Assembly (NCBI GenBank): GCA_036346375.1
Contig: CM070514.1
Location: 16,458,463 to 16,522,462, forward strand
DNA length: 64,000 bases
From: Guadua angustifolia
Taxonomy: Eukaryota; Streptophyta; Magnoliopsida; Poales; Poaceae
Reading direction: 5' to 3'
Under the pieces are notes generated by a model. The model was given only the letters and a program-made list of their open reading frames with translations, ran no database searches and was not told the origin of the DNA. Position numbers and translations under genes: made by a program. Below are positions 41,702-53,869 of the stretch, one piece after another. Each line of letters starts with the position of its first letter. Within the stretch, counting starts at the first letter, position 1.

Positions 41702-42689
41702 TGTCGGCGTTTCGAGAACCAGCAAGTAAATTTGTAGGTCTAGAGGGGCCACGCGCTCCCGTTCCCTGAATGGTTGGATCAAAAGAAAGGGGATCCGAGA
41801 TATATACTGGTTCGGGCTGAACGTCCCTACTCTAGTCTGTAAGGTGGTCGTGTGTTATTACTGATGCTAGCAAGTTTGCCGGGTTACAAGCGAGGGCTGA
41901 GCTCGAGCTCCGAGTTCCCCGTGTACAGAGGTCGGCTGGAATGGCTACAAGTGTGAGGGACTCGGAGCCAAGGGTGCGTCTGAGCTCTCGATGGAGGCTT
42001 ATCGACGGGTTTTGTTCGTGCGTGCTCTGTTTGTGCGTGTCGTGTTCGATCGTCCCCGCTCCGGAGGGTCAAGCTTCCCCTTATATAGCCCGGGGAAGCA
42101 GGTTACACGGGAGCATGTGAAAGAAAATGAAAGGGGCTTCCTACGCCTAGGAGTTTGGCCTCCCGCCTCGGCTTCCGATCATTGGACGTGACCTCTAAGG
42201 GGTTCGTGGAGGCGCAGAGCGATGGCACGGTCCATTCCTCCGGGAAACGGCGTACCCCTCTTGCCCGTTGTCGTGTCGGCGTTAGAGCGCCGACCTTGGA
42301 GATCGCCTCGGGAAGCGCCCCTCTTTTCTCGGTCGTCTTTGAGCCGTTGCATCGCCAGGTAGGTGGCGATCGTAAACCGCTTCCCGATGATTTGACGTCT
42401 GCTCTTTGGTGAAGATGGCCTGAACTAGCTCGGGGTTCCCGGTCGGTCCGACCAGCCGGTCGGGATACTTACGGGCTGCCATCGCCGTAGTTCGTGGGGC
42501 GCTCGACCTAGAGCGCAGGTCGGGCTGCTTTCTGAGGTCGGCTTGGTCGAGAACCAGGCGCCCTTGTGGGGACCGGTCGGTCGGCTTCTCCTTGTGGCTT
42601 TGGCGCGGAGGCGGCCCATCTATGGTGCGAAGGCGGCCCATATATTTTTCGTGGGCCGCTGGGGATACCCACGCCACGTGTACTCGTCA
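41702..42689 (-). mobile_element. Solo LTR of a Tat-like Gypsy element
   Basis: A 988-bp block with TG...CA ends (TGTCGGCGTTTCG...GTACTCGTCA) is flanked by GAAAC on both sides and lacks internal sequence: the signature of LTR-LTR recombination. Orientation is inferred as minus because the TATA box CTATATAAGGGG is on the minus strand at 42079-42090, as in the LTRs of E2 and E5. All three LTRs share a GGTTC(A/G)GGC phrase followed by CCCTA on the plus strand. GC content is far higher than in the surrounding G2 pol. Confidence 0.9.
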
Positions 42690-42694
42690 GAAAC
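42690..42694. repeat. Target-site duplication GAAAC, right copy (solo LTR)
   Basis: Exact match to 41697-41701. Confidence 0.9.
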
Positions 42695-42865
42695 CATCAA
42701 AGAACTATATGCTCAAGAGAGTGATTTCAAAGAATTCCTAATGAATTGTAAAGATGGGAAGAGTTGGAACAAATTTGTGAACAACGATGGATTTTTGTTT
42801 AAAGCTAACAAGCTATGCATTCCAGCTAGCTCTGTTCATCTTTTGTTGTTACAGGAGGCTCAACA
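42690..42865 (+). pseudogene. G2 integrase N-terminus (fragment)
   Basis: After the solo LTR the G2 frame resumes with ELYAQESDFKEFLMNCKDGK, then GFLFKANKLCIPASS and LLLLQEA, the usual lead-in to the HHCC zinc domain. Homology stops at QEA, about 42865. The open frame runs on to 42947 with unrelated sequence. Confidence 0.85.
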
Positions 42866-42944
42866 GGTTATGCACAGAATGCATCTCCACCATAACTATA
42901 TGCTAGGCCTATTCCAAAGAAAGGCTAATATGGCTTGTTTGCAG

Positions 42945-45846
42945 TAAAACAGCATTTATGAACAAGTACAATACATAGATTGAAAAGATAGTAAAACAAA
43001 TAACAATAATACAAAGATTCAATGCTTCTCAAATAAACCAAGTTTCCAATCCTAAGTCATATTCGTCCTTTCACATGGCAACCTACCAAACCCATTCAGT
43101 TGTCCAATTAATTAACTAACCCTTGACTGTAATTCCTGAGCTATGCTTAAAACCGTGAGCACAGCTATCTAAATAGATTTACACTCTATAGAGGTTATGC
43201 ACTTTACCCACATGATACAACTATGCACCACACAGGCGAATGATCATAACAAAGCCTTTATAATGCCCCGCCTTAACCCAGTACTACCCGCTGAGGTTTC
43301 AACACTGATGGACTGAACCACCACAATTGGGCTCCCCTCTTGCGCCATGTGAGTTTACCCGTGAACCTGGACTCACACCACCATAAGCAGTACTAAAGCT
43401 AAGATATTGCAGATTATTCACTAAGTCGCCCCACAACAGACATGTGGTTCCATGATTGACTCAGGTCAAAGGCTCGCAAAGTTAAGTCCTTAGGTGATCA
43501 AAGCTATACTTCCACATACCCTCAACCCATCGGGCCCACCGTGGCACACTTGCCCTTGCCACTTGCTTTAATCTAAGTGATTACCAACACAGTTGATTAC
43601 CGAGCACCACATACTATCCACAAGTCAACATCATTGTGTGACATCCTCCGCCACCAGAACTCAATCTCATCGTGTGACCACACATAACACACAAGTTCAT
43701 AGCATTGTTCCATATTTCATTAGTCAAGATTAATAATCAATGATTCGAGTACATATGATAATGTGGCATGGCTAAGCAAGCTAATAAGATCTAACCATCC
43801 CATGTTGACTTTAATAGCAATTAACTATAGAAAACCAATCTAAGATGACAATTAAATTATCACATACAAATGAAAAGGTTGAGTATAATTCAAAGGGTAT
43901 GATACCTATGTCCCAATTTAGATTGAAAACATTTATACACATAAAAATAACATGCAATATTGTAAAACAAAGTAGCAACTTTATAATCATGGGTTCAACA
44001 TGATCAAAGCACAACTTACCTTGGTAAAGCTCCTAGTCTTGTTCTGGAATCTAGTCCTAAGGTGCCAAATCCTCTTCCGATGCGTCGCACAGTTCAACGT
44101 CTACACGAATCGAGAGAGAAAAGCAAATAAATACCCAAAATAGAGAGAGAATAAACTACAAAAATCAAACAAAAACTACATTGGATAGATCTTAATTTTA
44201 TAAATTTTTAGAAATTTGAATCACCTCAATCAGAGTTCGTATGAGGGAGAACGAGCTTTTGGAAAATTCAAAAATCATAAAAATCTAAAAATTGAAAATC
44301 AAATAATATCCGAATTATTTTATAAAATAAAATATGATTTATTGCACCATCATGACATCGTGTCGACATCAACATCGAACCTGAGCCAACCAGATGCTGC
44401 CACGTGGCCTCGGCATTGTGCTGTGGACACGCTGATGTCATCGCTGACGTCATGCCCATGCATCAGCTTCTGATTAGTTCGATTCGAGACACGATCTGGT
44501 CCGCACAGTGCTGATTTGATGGCCCACAATGGGATCGGATGTCACACCGTCTAGATTAGATCTGAGGTCACGGATCTCGAGCCACGTGGTGAGGCGGTGA
44601 CCACCAGATTCGATCCAACAGCTGAAGCCTACTGATGGAGTTTACTATTGGCGTGGAAATGTGGCTCAATCCTGGTCGTTCGTCCTAGATCGGACGGTGA
44701 GGAACACCCGACGCTTGCGCTGCTTACCAATGCAACGTGGGTTGAAAGCTTTTTGTCTTCACGACGATAGCACAGCGGTGACACTCCACCGGGGTTGAGG
44801 AAGACAACTTTAAGCACGGCGATGTGGCGCTCTCCGGTGACAAAAAAGTGGCGGTGCGGGTGCGGCATGACGTGAGGTTCTCAGATCTAAAATCGGTGCA
44901 GTGGGAGACGTTGAATTGATGGCGTTCTCGAGCAAAAACCGCAGTAGCTTTGTCTTCAACTCCGGCGAGCTCCCTGGCACGGTCTACAGCGACTCTTGCG
45001 AAGATGGTCCGGTCGAAGGCTGCGGCGTTCACTGGTGATCCTCAGGAGGGGGTCAGGGTCCATAAATACCCCTTGGGGGTCGCGTACCAGCCTGGGGATC
45101 CCAACCGATGTGGCGACGGCGTATCGATGACGGTCTCTAAGTCCTCGCCCGAGACGACATCGGACAGCCGTCCATCTCCAGATCAATGGCCACGATGTGA
45201 CATGATCTCAACCGAACACGCGGTGAATCTCAACAGTCCGGATCCGACGAAACCCAATCAGTCACGACACATCCTGGCCGTCCATTTGAATCAATGGCTG
45301 AGATGAACTAATGGCGTTTCTTGTAGCAGATAATCCCGAGCGTCCGATCTTGAATCAACTGCGTAAGCAGCGCTAGGGTTTCCTCCTCACCTTAGACGCC
45401 GCGATTCGATCCTACGGTCACAGGACGATCTTCTAGAAAATTTGGGCTAAATGGGTACGGCAACACGAAGCGAACTAGGTGCGCGATGCCGAGCCACACG
45501 CCTGATAAATGGGCTCGACCCACTCTCTGCATGGATTTACTCGGGATTTTCCTTTTAAATTAAATTCTAAAAATAGTTTTGTTTTATTTGAGGCAACTAA
45601 AATACCAGGAAAAATCTCAAAAATACTTTGAGATATTCTGAACTCAAATAAATTATCTGTGGTAAAACTTTATTTAAATTTTATCTATATATAATTAGTT
45701 TTCAACAAAAGGTAAATATACTTAATTTAAAATAATTCAAATAAATCTCGAAAAAAAATCCAATAAATCCAAAAAATTCACAAAACTCACAAATTGCAAT
45801 AAAATACTATTAACTAATTCAAAAGGGCAAAATTTGGGATGTTACA
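42945..45846 (-). repeat. LTR-like Gypsy sequence, minus strand
   Basis: No gene is seen in these 2.9 kb. The right edge is sharp: on the minus strand it begins TGTAACATCCCAAATTTTG, like the TGTAACACCCC start of many grass Gypsy LTRs. The left edge is undefined. The stretch around 43180-43210 is an inverted relative of 14611-14631. It could be the 5' LTR and leader of G3, whose gag N-terminus would then lie beyond the G2 insertion; no primer site was found to confirm this. A TGACGTCA palindrome lies at 44449-44456. Confidence 0.5.
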
Positions 45847-45854
45847 AGAGGATT

Positions 45855-46530
45855 TCTAAACATGCCTGAAGTTATGTCATCCATGGAGGAATATTGTACA
45901 AATAGGGAGTTTGTGCCCCCTATGCATCTCCATAACAAAGGGTCGAAAACTCCTGTCAGACATCCACAGTGGCCTAGGAGGATCACACATCACCTCGAGA
46001 TCCCTCATCTCAAAAGCATTCTAACAACGATTCTATTGACTGACTGTGGCCTTCGACGCACAGGGCCTCATCAAGTGATGTCAGGGCAACTAGTGGGCTG
46101 GTCGCTTCTCTCACAGACCAGCATCCGACCTACAACCAATACACCATGTTTGTCCAGTAGTCCGATGGGGGATGGACATCATGGGCCCTCTCCCTCGAGC
46201 TCTTAGGGACCTTCAATTCGCAATAGTGCCTATCAACTACTTCTCCAAAAGGGTGGAAGATGAAGCCTTGCAAAAGCATCCTCCCCTCCACCATGCAAAA
46301 GTTCTTTTGGAAAAAAATAATATACTACTTCAGAGTGCCTTGTGAAATATCACTTGACAACAGTCCACAATTCGACTCCTCCAATTTCTGAGAGTTTTTC
46401 CAAAGCATGGGAGTGAAGATGTGCTTTGCATCCATCTCTGACCCCACAATCTAACGAAGCAGTGGAGCACATCAATGAAACCTTGGGCAATGGCCTCAAG
46501 AGGCAACTCATCCTTGATTATGTCAATTAG
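45855..46530 (+). pseudogene. Gypsy integrase core fragment
   Basis: A plus-strand integrase remnant, fragmented across frames. Pieces are GMDIMGPLPRALRDLQFAIV (about 46166-46225) with PINYFSKRVEDEAL, then CEISLDNSPQFDSSNF and FFQSMGVKMCFASISDP around 46340-46440. They correspond to the D,D part of the catalytic core of Tat/Athila-type elements. There is no RT beside it. It may pair with the gag at 12429. Confidence 0.65.
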
Positions 46531-47121
46531 GTTTGATTTTCTCTGATCTTGTTATGCATCACCTTTTTTAGAAAAAATTACCTTTATCTACATCTAATCA
46601 GCCCTAATTGGCTATTTAGACTTGTCGTTATCTTTGATTTGATCAGCTTTTTATAGCTGTTTAGATCTTTGCCAATTGTCACACTAGATTGGCTTTGAGC
46701 GTATTTTTTCATCCATCTTTTCGGTTGCCGGATCAAATCAACTGGCATGCCTTGAACCCTTTGAACATGGCGTTCTCGTGTATTTGAGATGATCAATCCT
46801 TCATCACATTTCTTGGAGCCAACACACTTTTGCCACGCTTAGTGGGACTTGATGTCTTCTTCTGAGAAATCGATTGCACAATCCAATCTCAATACAGTAG
46901 CTATAATCGTCCTGACATTGGACGATACAACACCAAAACAAAGTAAAGAAATTGATGATCGAAAAGCCACGCTTGAGGAGATGACATTAAGCTGTTTTCA
47001 GAAAACTCGATGCGATGTCACGTAGAAGGCTACATTGCCGACAGTCAATGCCCTCAGCAATGTAGGGATTGCTGACGCATAGGTAAGTCAATACATGCCT
47101 GCATAAACTGAGTTATCTACT
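46531..47121 (+). other. Possible LTR end and leader of Tat element E4
   Basis: No gene is seen. The phrase TTCTTGGAGCCAACACAC near 46813-46830 resembles the end of LTR/primer-site zone of related Tat elements, about 300 bp before gag. The LTR itself could not be delimited. Confidence 0.3.
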
Positions 47122-49244
47122 ATGATTAATCAATCTATGCCCCATGCTTTGATTAACCATTCATTGGCTCCAGTTACAACTCTTAAGCCGTTGATAGCTA
47201 ATAGTGTCAAAACTATAGCTCAAGAGTTGGCATCGGCTGGAATCCTACTCGATCCAATTGAAACTCTGCTGGATTACCCTGTTTATTGGCTAGCACAAAA
47301 CACTCAAAGCCCAGTAGCTAATCCTAAACCATCAGCTATAACTCCATCTCCTACTATGATGCCAACCCAGCCTACTGTCATATTGCCATCAAATCCTCGC
47401 ACAAGTAGGGTTTTGCATTATCAGGCATATATCGATGCTACTAAGTTGGATGTACTAGCCAACTTACCACCATCGGCTCCATTTTATGCTTTCCCCAATC
47501 TGTTCCACAACCGATTGAACCTCCTAGGTACCAGCAGTACCTTGAGTTGATTTCGCAGGAGAATATTGCTCCATATAAGATTGTAACACACTCGGAGCCC
47601 TTCATTCTAGGACTAGAGCCATTTGCTAGGAAAAATAACATTAGTTATAAATAATATGGATAGTTTCCATCAGCTCAAACAACCTATCAACCCGAGCCTA
47701 CGCTCGGGGGTAAAATGGTAATTATGAGCATAATTGGCAAGCTCGTAATGCTTCATTGGCTAACACGGTAAATTGGACCGATCAGATATCCATCATATTG
47801 CAAGATCAATTTGGCATACAACCTGAAGGGAAGGTTATAAGTTATTAGAAGCTATACCCTGATTACATTAATTGGATGCCTTACCCTAATAACTTCAAGG
47901 TTCCTAATTTTGTGAAATTCTTTAGGGATAACCCCATCACTACTTTGGAGCACGTCAGACATTTTATCACGTAATGCGGTGAAGCTGCTCAGTCTGATAA
48001 GTTAAAAATTAGGTTATCCCCGCTATCTTTCTCCGAAGCTGCATTTACATGGTTCACAAGTTTATCTCCGAATTTGGTTCATTTCTATGTTTGGAACTTA
48101 GAATTTCTGACTTGAGATCTGTTCACCGGAAATTTGGGGAATCGATAACATATTATATTGAGAGATTTACATAAGTAAGAAGTCGGTGTTTTGACATTAC
48201 TTTACCTGATAAACAGTTTGCCAATTTAGCCTTTAAGGATTAATTCCCTAGATAAGGGAGAAATTCGGTAGATAAGAATTCATTAATTTAAGTCACCTAT
48301 TGCATAGGGTATCGGCTTAAGAAAGCCATTTTACTAACAATAGACACTCTAGTGATAACTTTGAGGCTAACAACAATAATAAAGATAAAGAAAAAGCCAA
48401 GGTCAACCTCTTTGACTACAGTGAAGATGACGAGGCTAAAATAAGTATAGCCGAATGGGTTAAAGGGCCTAAAAAGTCCCTAGTTTGTTCCTAGCTTAAG
48501 CCGGCTAATTCAAAAATCAAATATGCTTTTGATGTCTCCAAGTGTGACGGTATTTTTGATTTATTGTTGCAAGAAAAAATTATACGGTTGCCCGAGGGAC
48601 ATGTTATACCATCAGCTGATGAGATCAAAAAAAGAAAGTATTGCAATTGGCATAATTCTTTTTCTCATAATACTGATGATTGCAATATTTTTCGACAACA
48701 AATTCAATTGGCTATAGAAGATTGCCAACTCAAATTTGCAAAAGTGCCGACGATGCAATTGGATGCTAATCCTTTTCCAATTAATATGGTTCAATGTTCT
48801 CGAAAAGAAAAAGAGCCAATGCGAGATACAGGGTCAAAAGTTGCACGTCACGTTGACGTTCAGTTGAGCTCCAACGGCAAAGAGACCCTAAAGATTATGG
48901 TCGACTCACTACAAATAGAAATCAACCATGAAGAGAGAAGTTTAAGGACTATTAAGCCAAAAGGAGACTTGAAGATCGGCAAGTGGTACAAGGCTGAGAG
49001 AGCATCACCACCACACATGCCGATTCACAAGCCAAAGCCAACTTTCTCCCGGCTACTGGAAAAATATGAAAGAAGTAATAGGCCACATTATCCTACGTGT
49101 CATCCAGATAATATGTACCGGCTCGATAACTTGGAAAAGGCTCACCAACGATGCCCCTTTTGGAAGTTCTGTTGGGAGAGGGGGTCAGCTCTGCCGTCAC
49201 TATATACTTGTCTGATGGAGCATTATCCTCGTCAAGGTGACTAG
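47122..49244 (+). pseudogene. E4 gag
   Basis: Gag starts MINQSMPHALINHSLAPVTT and stays open to 47550. The core follows in broken frames: NFKVPNFVKFFRDNPITTLE with HVRHFIT (47898-47970) and LSPLSFSEAAFTWFTSL. The C-terminal part at 48520-49244 is open for 226 codons and reads DGIFDLLLQEKIIRLPEGHV, KYCNWHNSFSHNTDDCNIFR and FPINMVQC, a typical Tat gag tail with a Cys/His cluster. The middle (48100-48500) is decayed. Confidence 0.8.
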
Positions 49245-50500
49245 CAATGGAGATCAGCTAAAGATAGGATATCTAAACCAATGCAGAACCATCATAAAAC
49301 CTATAAAGGATCGGTCCATGAAAGAATTTCCAGGCTGATCCAAACGCCAACACGAGTGGAGGAAGGGTCAAGTTCTATGACCTAGGTCAATTTAACTGGA
49401 AAAATACGTGAGCCAATTGAACCTAAAGGCTAGGAACTCAAGAGAAAAGAGAGGCCGAGTAGGAAAAACAACAAGATGAAGTGTTCAATGAACTCCGGCT
49501 GATAAAGATTGCTAAAAAGGAGTGGAGGAGAAAAGAATGGTTGAAAAAGAGTTTGATTCAATTGATGATTTGGATTCACCCATAATTTGGAACAATTCTC
49601 CACCGCCGATGGATATCAACAAGGTGTTCACTTTGTTGGCTGAGTTTAAGATAAATATTGCATCGGCCAAAGAGACATTTGCTCAGTTGTGCTTGGGGGC
49701 TCAAGACAATTTTTGAAAAACCTCAAGATAATCATCAGCATCTAAAGCCATTATTCTTGAAAGGGCACATCAATGGCAAGCCGATATCAAGGATACTTGT
49801 TGATGGAGAAGCAACCATCAATCTAATGCCGTATACCACTTGCAAAAAGATGGGTAAACCAATGATGATCTTATTAAAACTAACATGGTTTTAAATGACT
49901 TCACAGGCGATCCCACTGAAGCAAGGGGGGATATGGTGACTGAGTTAACAGTCGACAGCAAAACATTGCTAGCTGCTTTTTTGTGGTTGATGCTAGGGAT
50001 AATTTTAGTGTTCTGCTTGGGTGAGATTGGATTCATGCAAATTGTTGTGTGCCATTGATCATGCATCAAATGCTCATCCAATGTTATAGGGACGAGGTTG
50101 AAGTAATTCGAGCTGATACATTGGCTCGTATTGCCATGGTGAGTTCAGACGCAAATTGGCAGCAAGAAGAAACTGAGTGTATGTCGGGTAAAGCTCTAGA
50201 TGATTGTGACTTCATTTACATCAACAAGATAGGGCTTATTCCCACCAACGTAAGGCCAAGTACACTTGATCAAACAAACAAAAATTTGCACTAATGGAGT
50301 CCAAATTGGCAGTAAAGGCTTTACATGATAAAATGCAAAGCTATTGAAAAATAACATATAGCTATGATGCTATTGAAGATTTCCAAGAAATTGAGAAGTT
50401 AGGCCAAGGCTTCACATCGATTGATTTGCTAGAAGAACTCGACATAGGTGATGGTGATAGGAAAAGACCAACTTTTATTAGTTCAAAATTCGCCACAGAT
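49245..50500 (+). pseudogene. E4 protease region
   Basis: After a decayed linker, a frame at 49747-49850 reads KGHINGKPISRILVDGEATI with NLMPYTTCKKMGKP. This is the Tat aspartic protease; the third residue of the DG-G motif is changed to glutamate. A later piece near 50115 (DTLARIAMVSSDANWQQEET) has no clear assignment. Several frameshifts are present. Confidence 0.65.
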
Positions 50501-51330
50501 TTCAAAGAAAAGTTGGTCAAAATATTAAAGAATTATAAAGATTATTTTGCATGGGAGTATGATAAGATGCCTAGTTTAAATTGACAATTTGTTGAGCATT
50601 AGCTTCCTATAAAGCCAGGTTATAGACCATTTAAATAGTCTCCATGATGATTTAATCCGTCCTTGTACAATATTATAAAAGAAGAAATTGAACGATTATT
50701 GGAGGCTAAGTTTATTAGGCCTTGCCGGTATGCTAAGTGGGTTTCTAATATCGTTTCTATTATGAAGAAAATTGGTAAACTCCGAGTGTGTGTTGATTTT
50801 AGAGATTTAAATAAATCTACACCAAAGAATGATTACCCAATGCCAATAGCCGATATGCTTATCGATGTAGCATCGGGAAATAAGATAATTCGTTTTCTCG
50901 ATGATAGTGCTGGATATAACCAGATATTCATAGTAGAAGCCGATATACCTGAAACAGTCTTTTGGTGCCCTAGGTTTGTTTAAGTGGCCGGTAATGATGT
51001 TTGGCACGAAAAACGCTGGTGCAACATATCAACACACCATGAATTTAATTTTTTATGATTTAATCAGCTGTATTGTGGAGATTTACATCGATGATGTTGT
51101 TGTGAAATCAATGGACAATTTGTAGCATTTGGCCGATTTAGAAACAATGTTCAAAAATACAGGAGCATACGACCTAAAGATGAATACATACAAGTGTGCT
51201 TTTGGTATGTCGGCTGAACAGTTTTTGGGTGTCATGATTCAAGAAAGAGGGATTGAACTTAATTAAGAAAGAGTCAAAGTCACATCCAAAACTACACCGT
51301 CAACCTACAAGAGGATTTACAGAAGTTGGT
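50501..51330 (+). pseudogene. E4 reverse transcriptase
   Basis: RT is recognised from IERLLEAKFIRPCRYAKWVS (about 50680), then GKLRVCVDFRDLNKSTPKND and DSAGYNQIF. After a frameshift near 50985 it continues with GATYQHTMNLIFYDLI and the active site VEIYIDDVVVKS at about 51075, where DD is intact. The end reads AYDLKMNTYKCAFGMSAEQF. Several TAG/TAA stops sit at positions where relatives have CAG/CAA. Confidence 0.85.
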
Positions 51331-52335
51331 CGGCAAAATTAACTATTTACGATGATTTATTTCAAATTTGTCTACCCGTATTAGTTTGTTTACCCAACTA
51401 TTAAAGTTAGAAGATAATCAAGAGTTTATATGGGGAGCCGATCAGTAGAAAGTCTTTGAGAGCATAAAACATTACTTGACTAATTCTTCAGTTTTAGGCG
51501 CACCATGGAAAGGTATATCGTTCAAGTTATATATAACAGCTGAAGAAGTAACTATTGGAGCTGTTTTGGCGCAAGAGATTGATGGAAAAGAGTGAGCTAT
51601 TTTCTACTTAAGACGACGGTTAATTCATGCAGAAACTAGGTACCCTCTTGTAGAAAAACTCTGCTTGTCATTATATTTTGCTTGCACAAAGTTAAGGCAT
51701 TCTATTTTAACATCAACTTGTAAGGTTATTTGTAAAATTGATGTTATAAAATATATGTTATTGGCTCCAATTTTGTGAGGTTGACTTCATAAATGGGCCT
51801 ATACACTCATCTAGTTCAACTTAACATATGAATCGGCTAAAGCAATTAAGGGTCAAGTAATTGTCGATTTTATAAGAGGGTATGAAACTAGCATAAATGC
51901 CGATCTAATATCTATTGCCCATTGGCAATTATTTTTTGATGGATCGAAATGTCGAGTGGGCAATGGTATCAAGATAGTGTTGGTTTCAACAAAAGGGTAT
52001 AATTTTGAGTTCATATTTATGTTAAACTGCTGATGCTCCAATAATCAAGCTGATACCAAGCATTGCTTAAAGACTTGTAGCTACTCGATAATGTCGGAGT
52101 TGATTCTGTTGAGGCCTATGCCGATTCTTTATTAGTGGTCCAACAAATTAAGGGAGAATAATATTGCTACAATGATATTTTAATCAATTAATTGGAGTAG
52201 TATCTTGCCGTGATCAGCTCATTCACTTCTTTCACCATTAGTCATATTCTTCGGGAGTTGAATGACAAAGTAAACTTGCTAGCCCAACAAGCATCGGGTA
52301 TAAAGTTTTTGGCCGATTAGAGAAATGTGAGCCGA
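51331..52335 (+). pseudogene. E4 RNase H domains (two)
   Basis: The first RNase H is visible around 51480-51710 with GAPWKGISFKLYITAEEVTI, GAVLAQE and IHAETRYPLVEKLCLSLYF. A second RNase H follows with AHWQLFFDGSKCRVGNGIKI at about 51915-51975, carrying the DGS motif. Two successive RNase H domains support the Tat assignment. Frames change repeatedly. Confidence 0.75.
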
Positions 52336-53622
52336 TTGAAAAGATGATCATGTATGTTACCACCAATGATTGGACAACAAAGATAGTGGAGTATATGACC
52401 AATCCCTCAAAACCTACTGATTGGAAAATTAAGCGACAAGCTTTGAAGTATGTTGTACTGGGTAATATACTGTATTATAGAACTTTAGAGGGCTTGTTGC
52501 TAAGATGTTTTGAAATTGAAGAAGCTAAAGTTGCTATGGAAAAAGTGCATGAAGGTATTTGTGGATCCCATCAATCAGCTTATAAGATGAAGCAGTTGTT
52601 AAGGTGTACTGGGTATTTTTGGCCGACATTACTGGAAGATTGTTTCAAATATTACAAGGGATGCTAGACTTGTCAGAAATTTGGCAACGTGTAATTGGTC
52701 CAACATCGGCTTTGTATCCAATTATCAAGCCTTGGCCATTAAGAGGATGAGAAATAGATGTAATCGGGTAAATATTTCTTGCGTCAAGCAAATGCCATAA
52801 TTTATATTGGCCATGACTGATTATTTCTCTAAGTGGGTTGAGACAATCCCGCTTAAAAAGGCTACAAGTGTTGAAGCCATCGGATTTGTTATAGAGTATA
52901 TTATTCATCAGTTTGGAATACCACAGACTATTACGACCGATCAGGGCACTGTTTTCATGTCTGATGAGTTTTAAGGTTTTGCTAAAATTTTGGGTGTTGA
53001 GCTATTAAATTTATCACCTTATTATGCTCAGGCTAATTGTCAAACCGAGTCGTCCAACAAAACGTTAATGAAGTTAATCAAGAGGAAGATTGAGGAAAAA
53101 CCAAGGAATTGGAATGTGACATTATCGGAGTCGTTATGGTTCTATCGGCTTGCATACCATGGTGCAACAAAGTTATCACCTTATCAATTAGTCTACAGGC
53201 AAGAGGTTGTGTTGCTCATGGAGATTAATGTCGGCTCCATATGAATGGTCAGACAAAATGGTTTGTCAGCTCAAGATTATAAGGATTTAATGATTGACAA
53301 TTTGGACAACTTGGCAGAATTACGTTTGCATACGCTAGATTGGTATAAAAAGAATAAGGCAAGAGTTGCAAGAGCTTACATAAAAAGGTAATGCCTAAGT
53401 CATTTTGTAAAGCCGATTTGGTTTGGAAAACTATATTGCCTGTTAGCTCTAGTGATATGGTTTGGCAAGTGGTCTCCAACATGGAATGGACCGTATAGAA
53501 TTCATCGGCTTGTGGATGGAAATTCTTATATTCTAGAGATGTTGGAAGGTGTGGTATTTTCTAAGGCAAATAATGGTAAGTACTTAAAGAAGTATCACCC
53601 TAGTGTTTGGATTGACTCTTGA
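52336..53622 (+). pseudogene. E4 integrase
   Basis: The zinc domain shows KVHEGICGSHQSAYKMKQLL and the CxxC partner KGC-TCQKFG interrupted by a stop (52545-52685). The catalytic core has MTDYFSKWVETIPLKKATSV, PQTITTDQGTVFMSDEF and AQANCQTESSNKTLMKLIKR, supplying the D, D and E residues. The C-terminal part at 53280-53622 ends NGKYLKKYHPSVWIDS before a TGA stop at 53620. Stops at 52666, 52690 and 52972 and a frameshift near 52770 disable it. Confidence 0.9.
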
Positions 53623-53869
53623 TCGGTTAAAAACTAATTATTGAACATATAAGGCCAAAATAACTAGTTGCAGTTAATTTAATATATAGACTAATAACAA
53701 AAGTTAGATTAAGCCGATTATAGAACATCACACTTAAAAATAAAAAAGGATTAAAGCATAAATAAATAATCGGTTAAATAGCCGATTATGAATATTACAA
53801 ATATTCAAGATTGTTTCAAGACGAGCCTTCCCCATTACATTCATCATTGTTTTTTGCCATTACATAAGA

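Larger units (their letters stand above)
36062..42865 (+). mobile_element. Ty3/Gypsy element G2 (5' LTR through start of integrase; 3' end missing)
   Basis: The element begins with an LTR (TGATGAG...TCATCA), a TGGTATCAGAGC primer site, leader, gag, protease, RT and RNase H on the plus strand, and breaks off after the first residues of the integrase zinc-binding domain at about 42865. A solo LTR of another family sits in it at 41702-42689. No second LTR of this family occurs in the window, so the right end is deleted or lies elsewhere. It inserted into the gag of G3; the 5 bp before its LTR are CGTTG. Confidence 0.85.
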
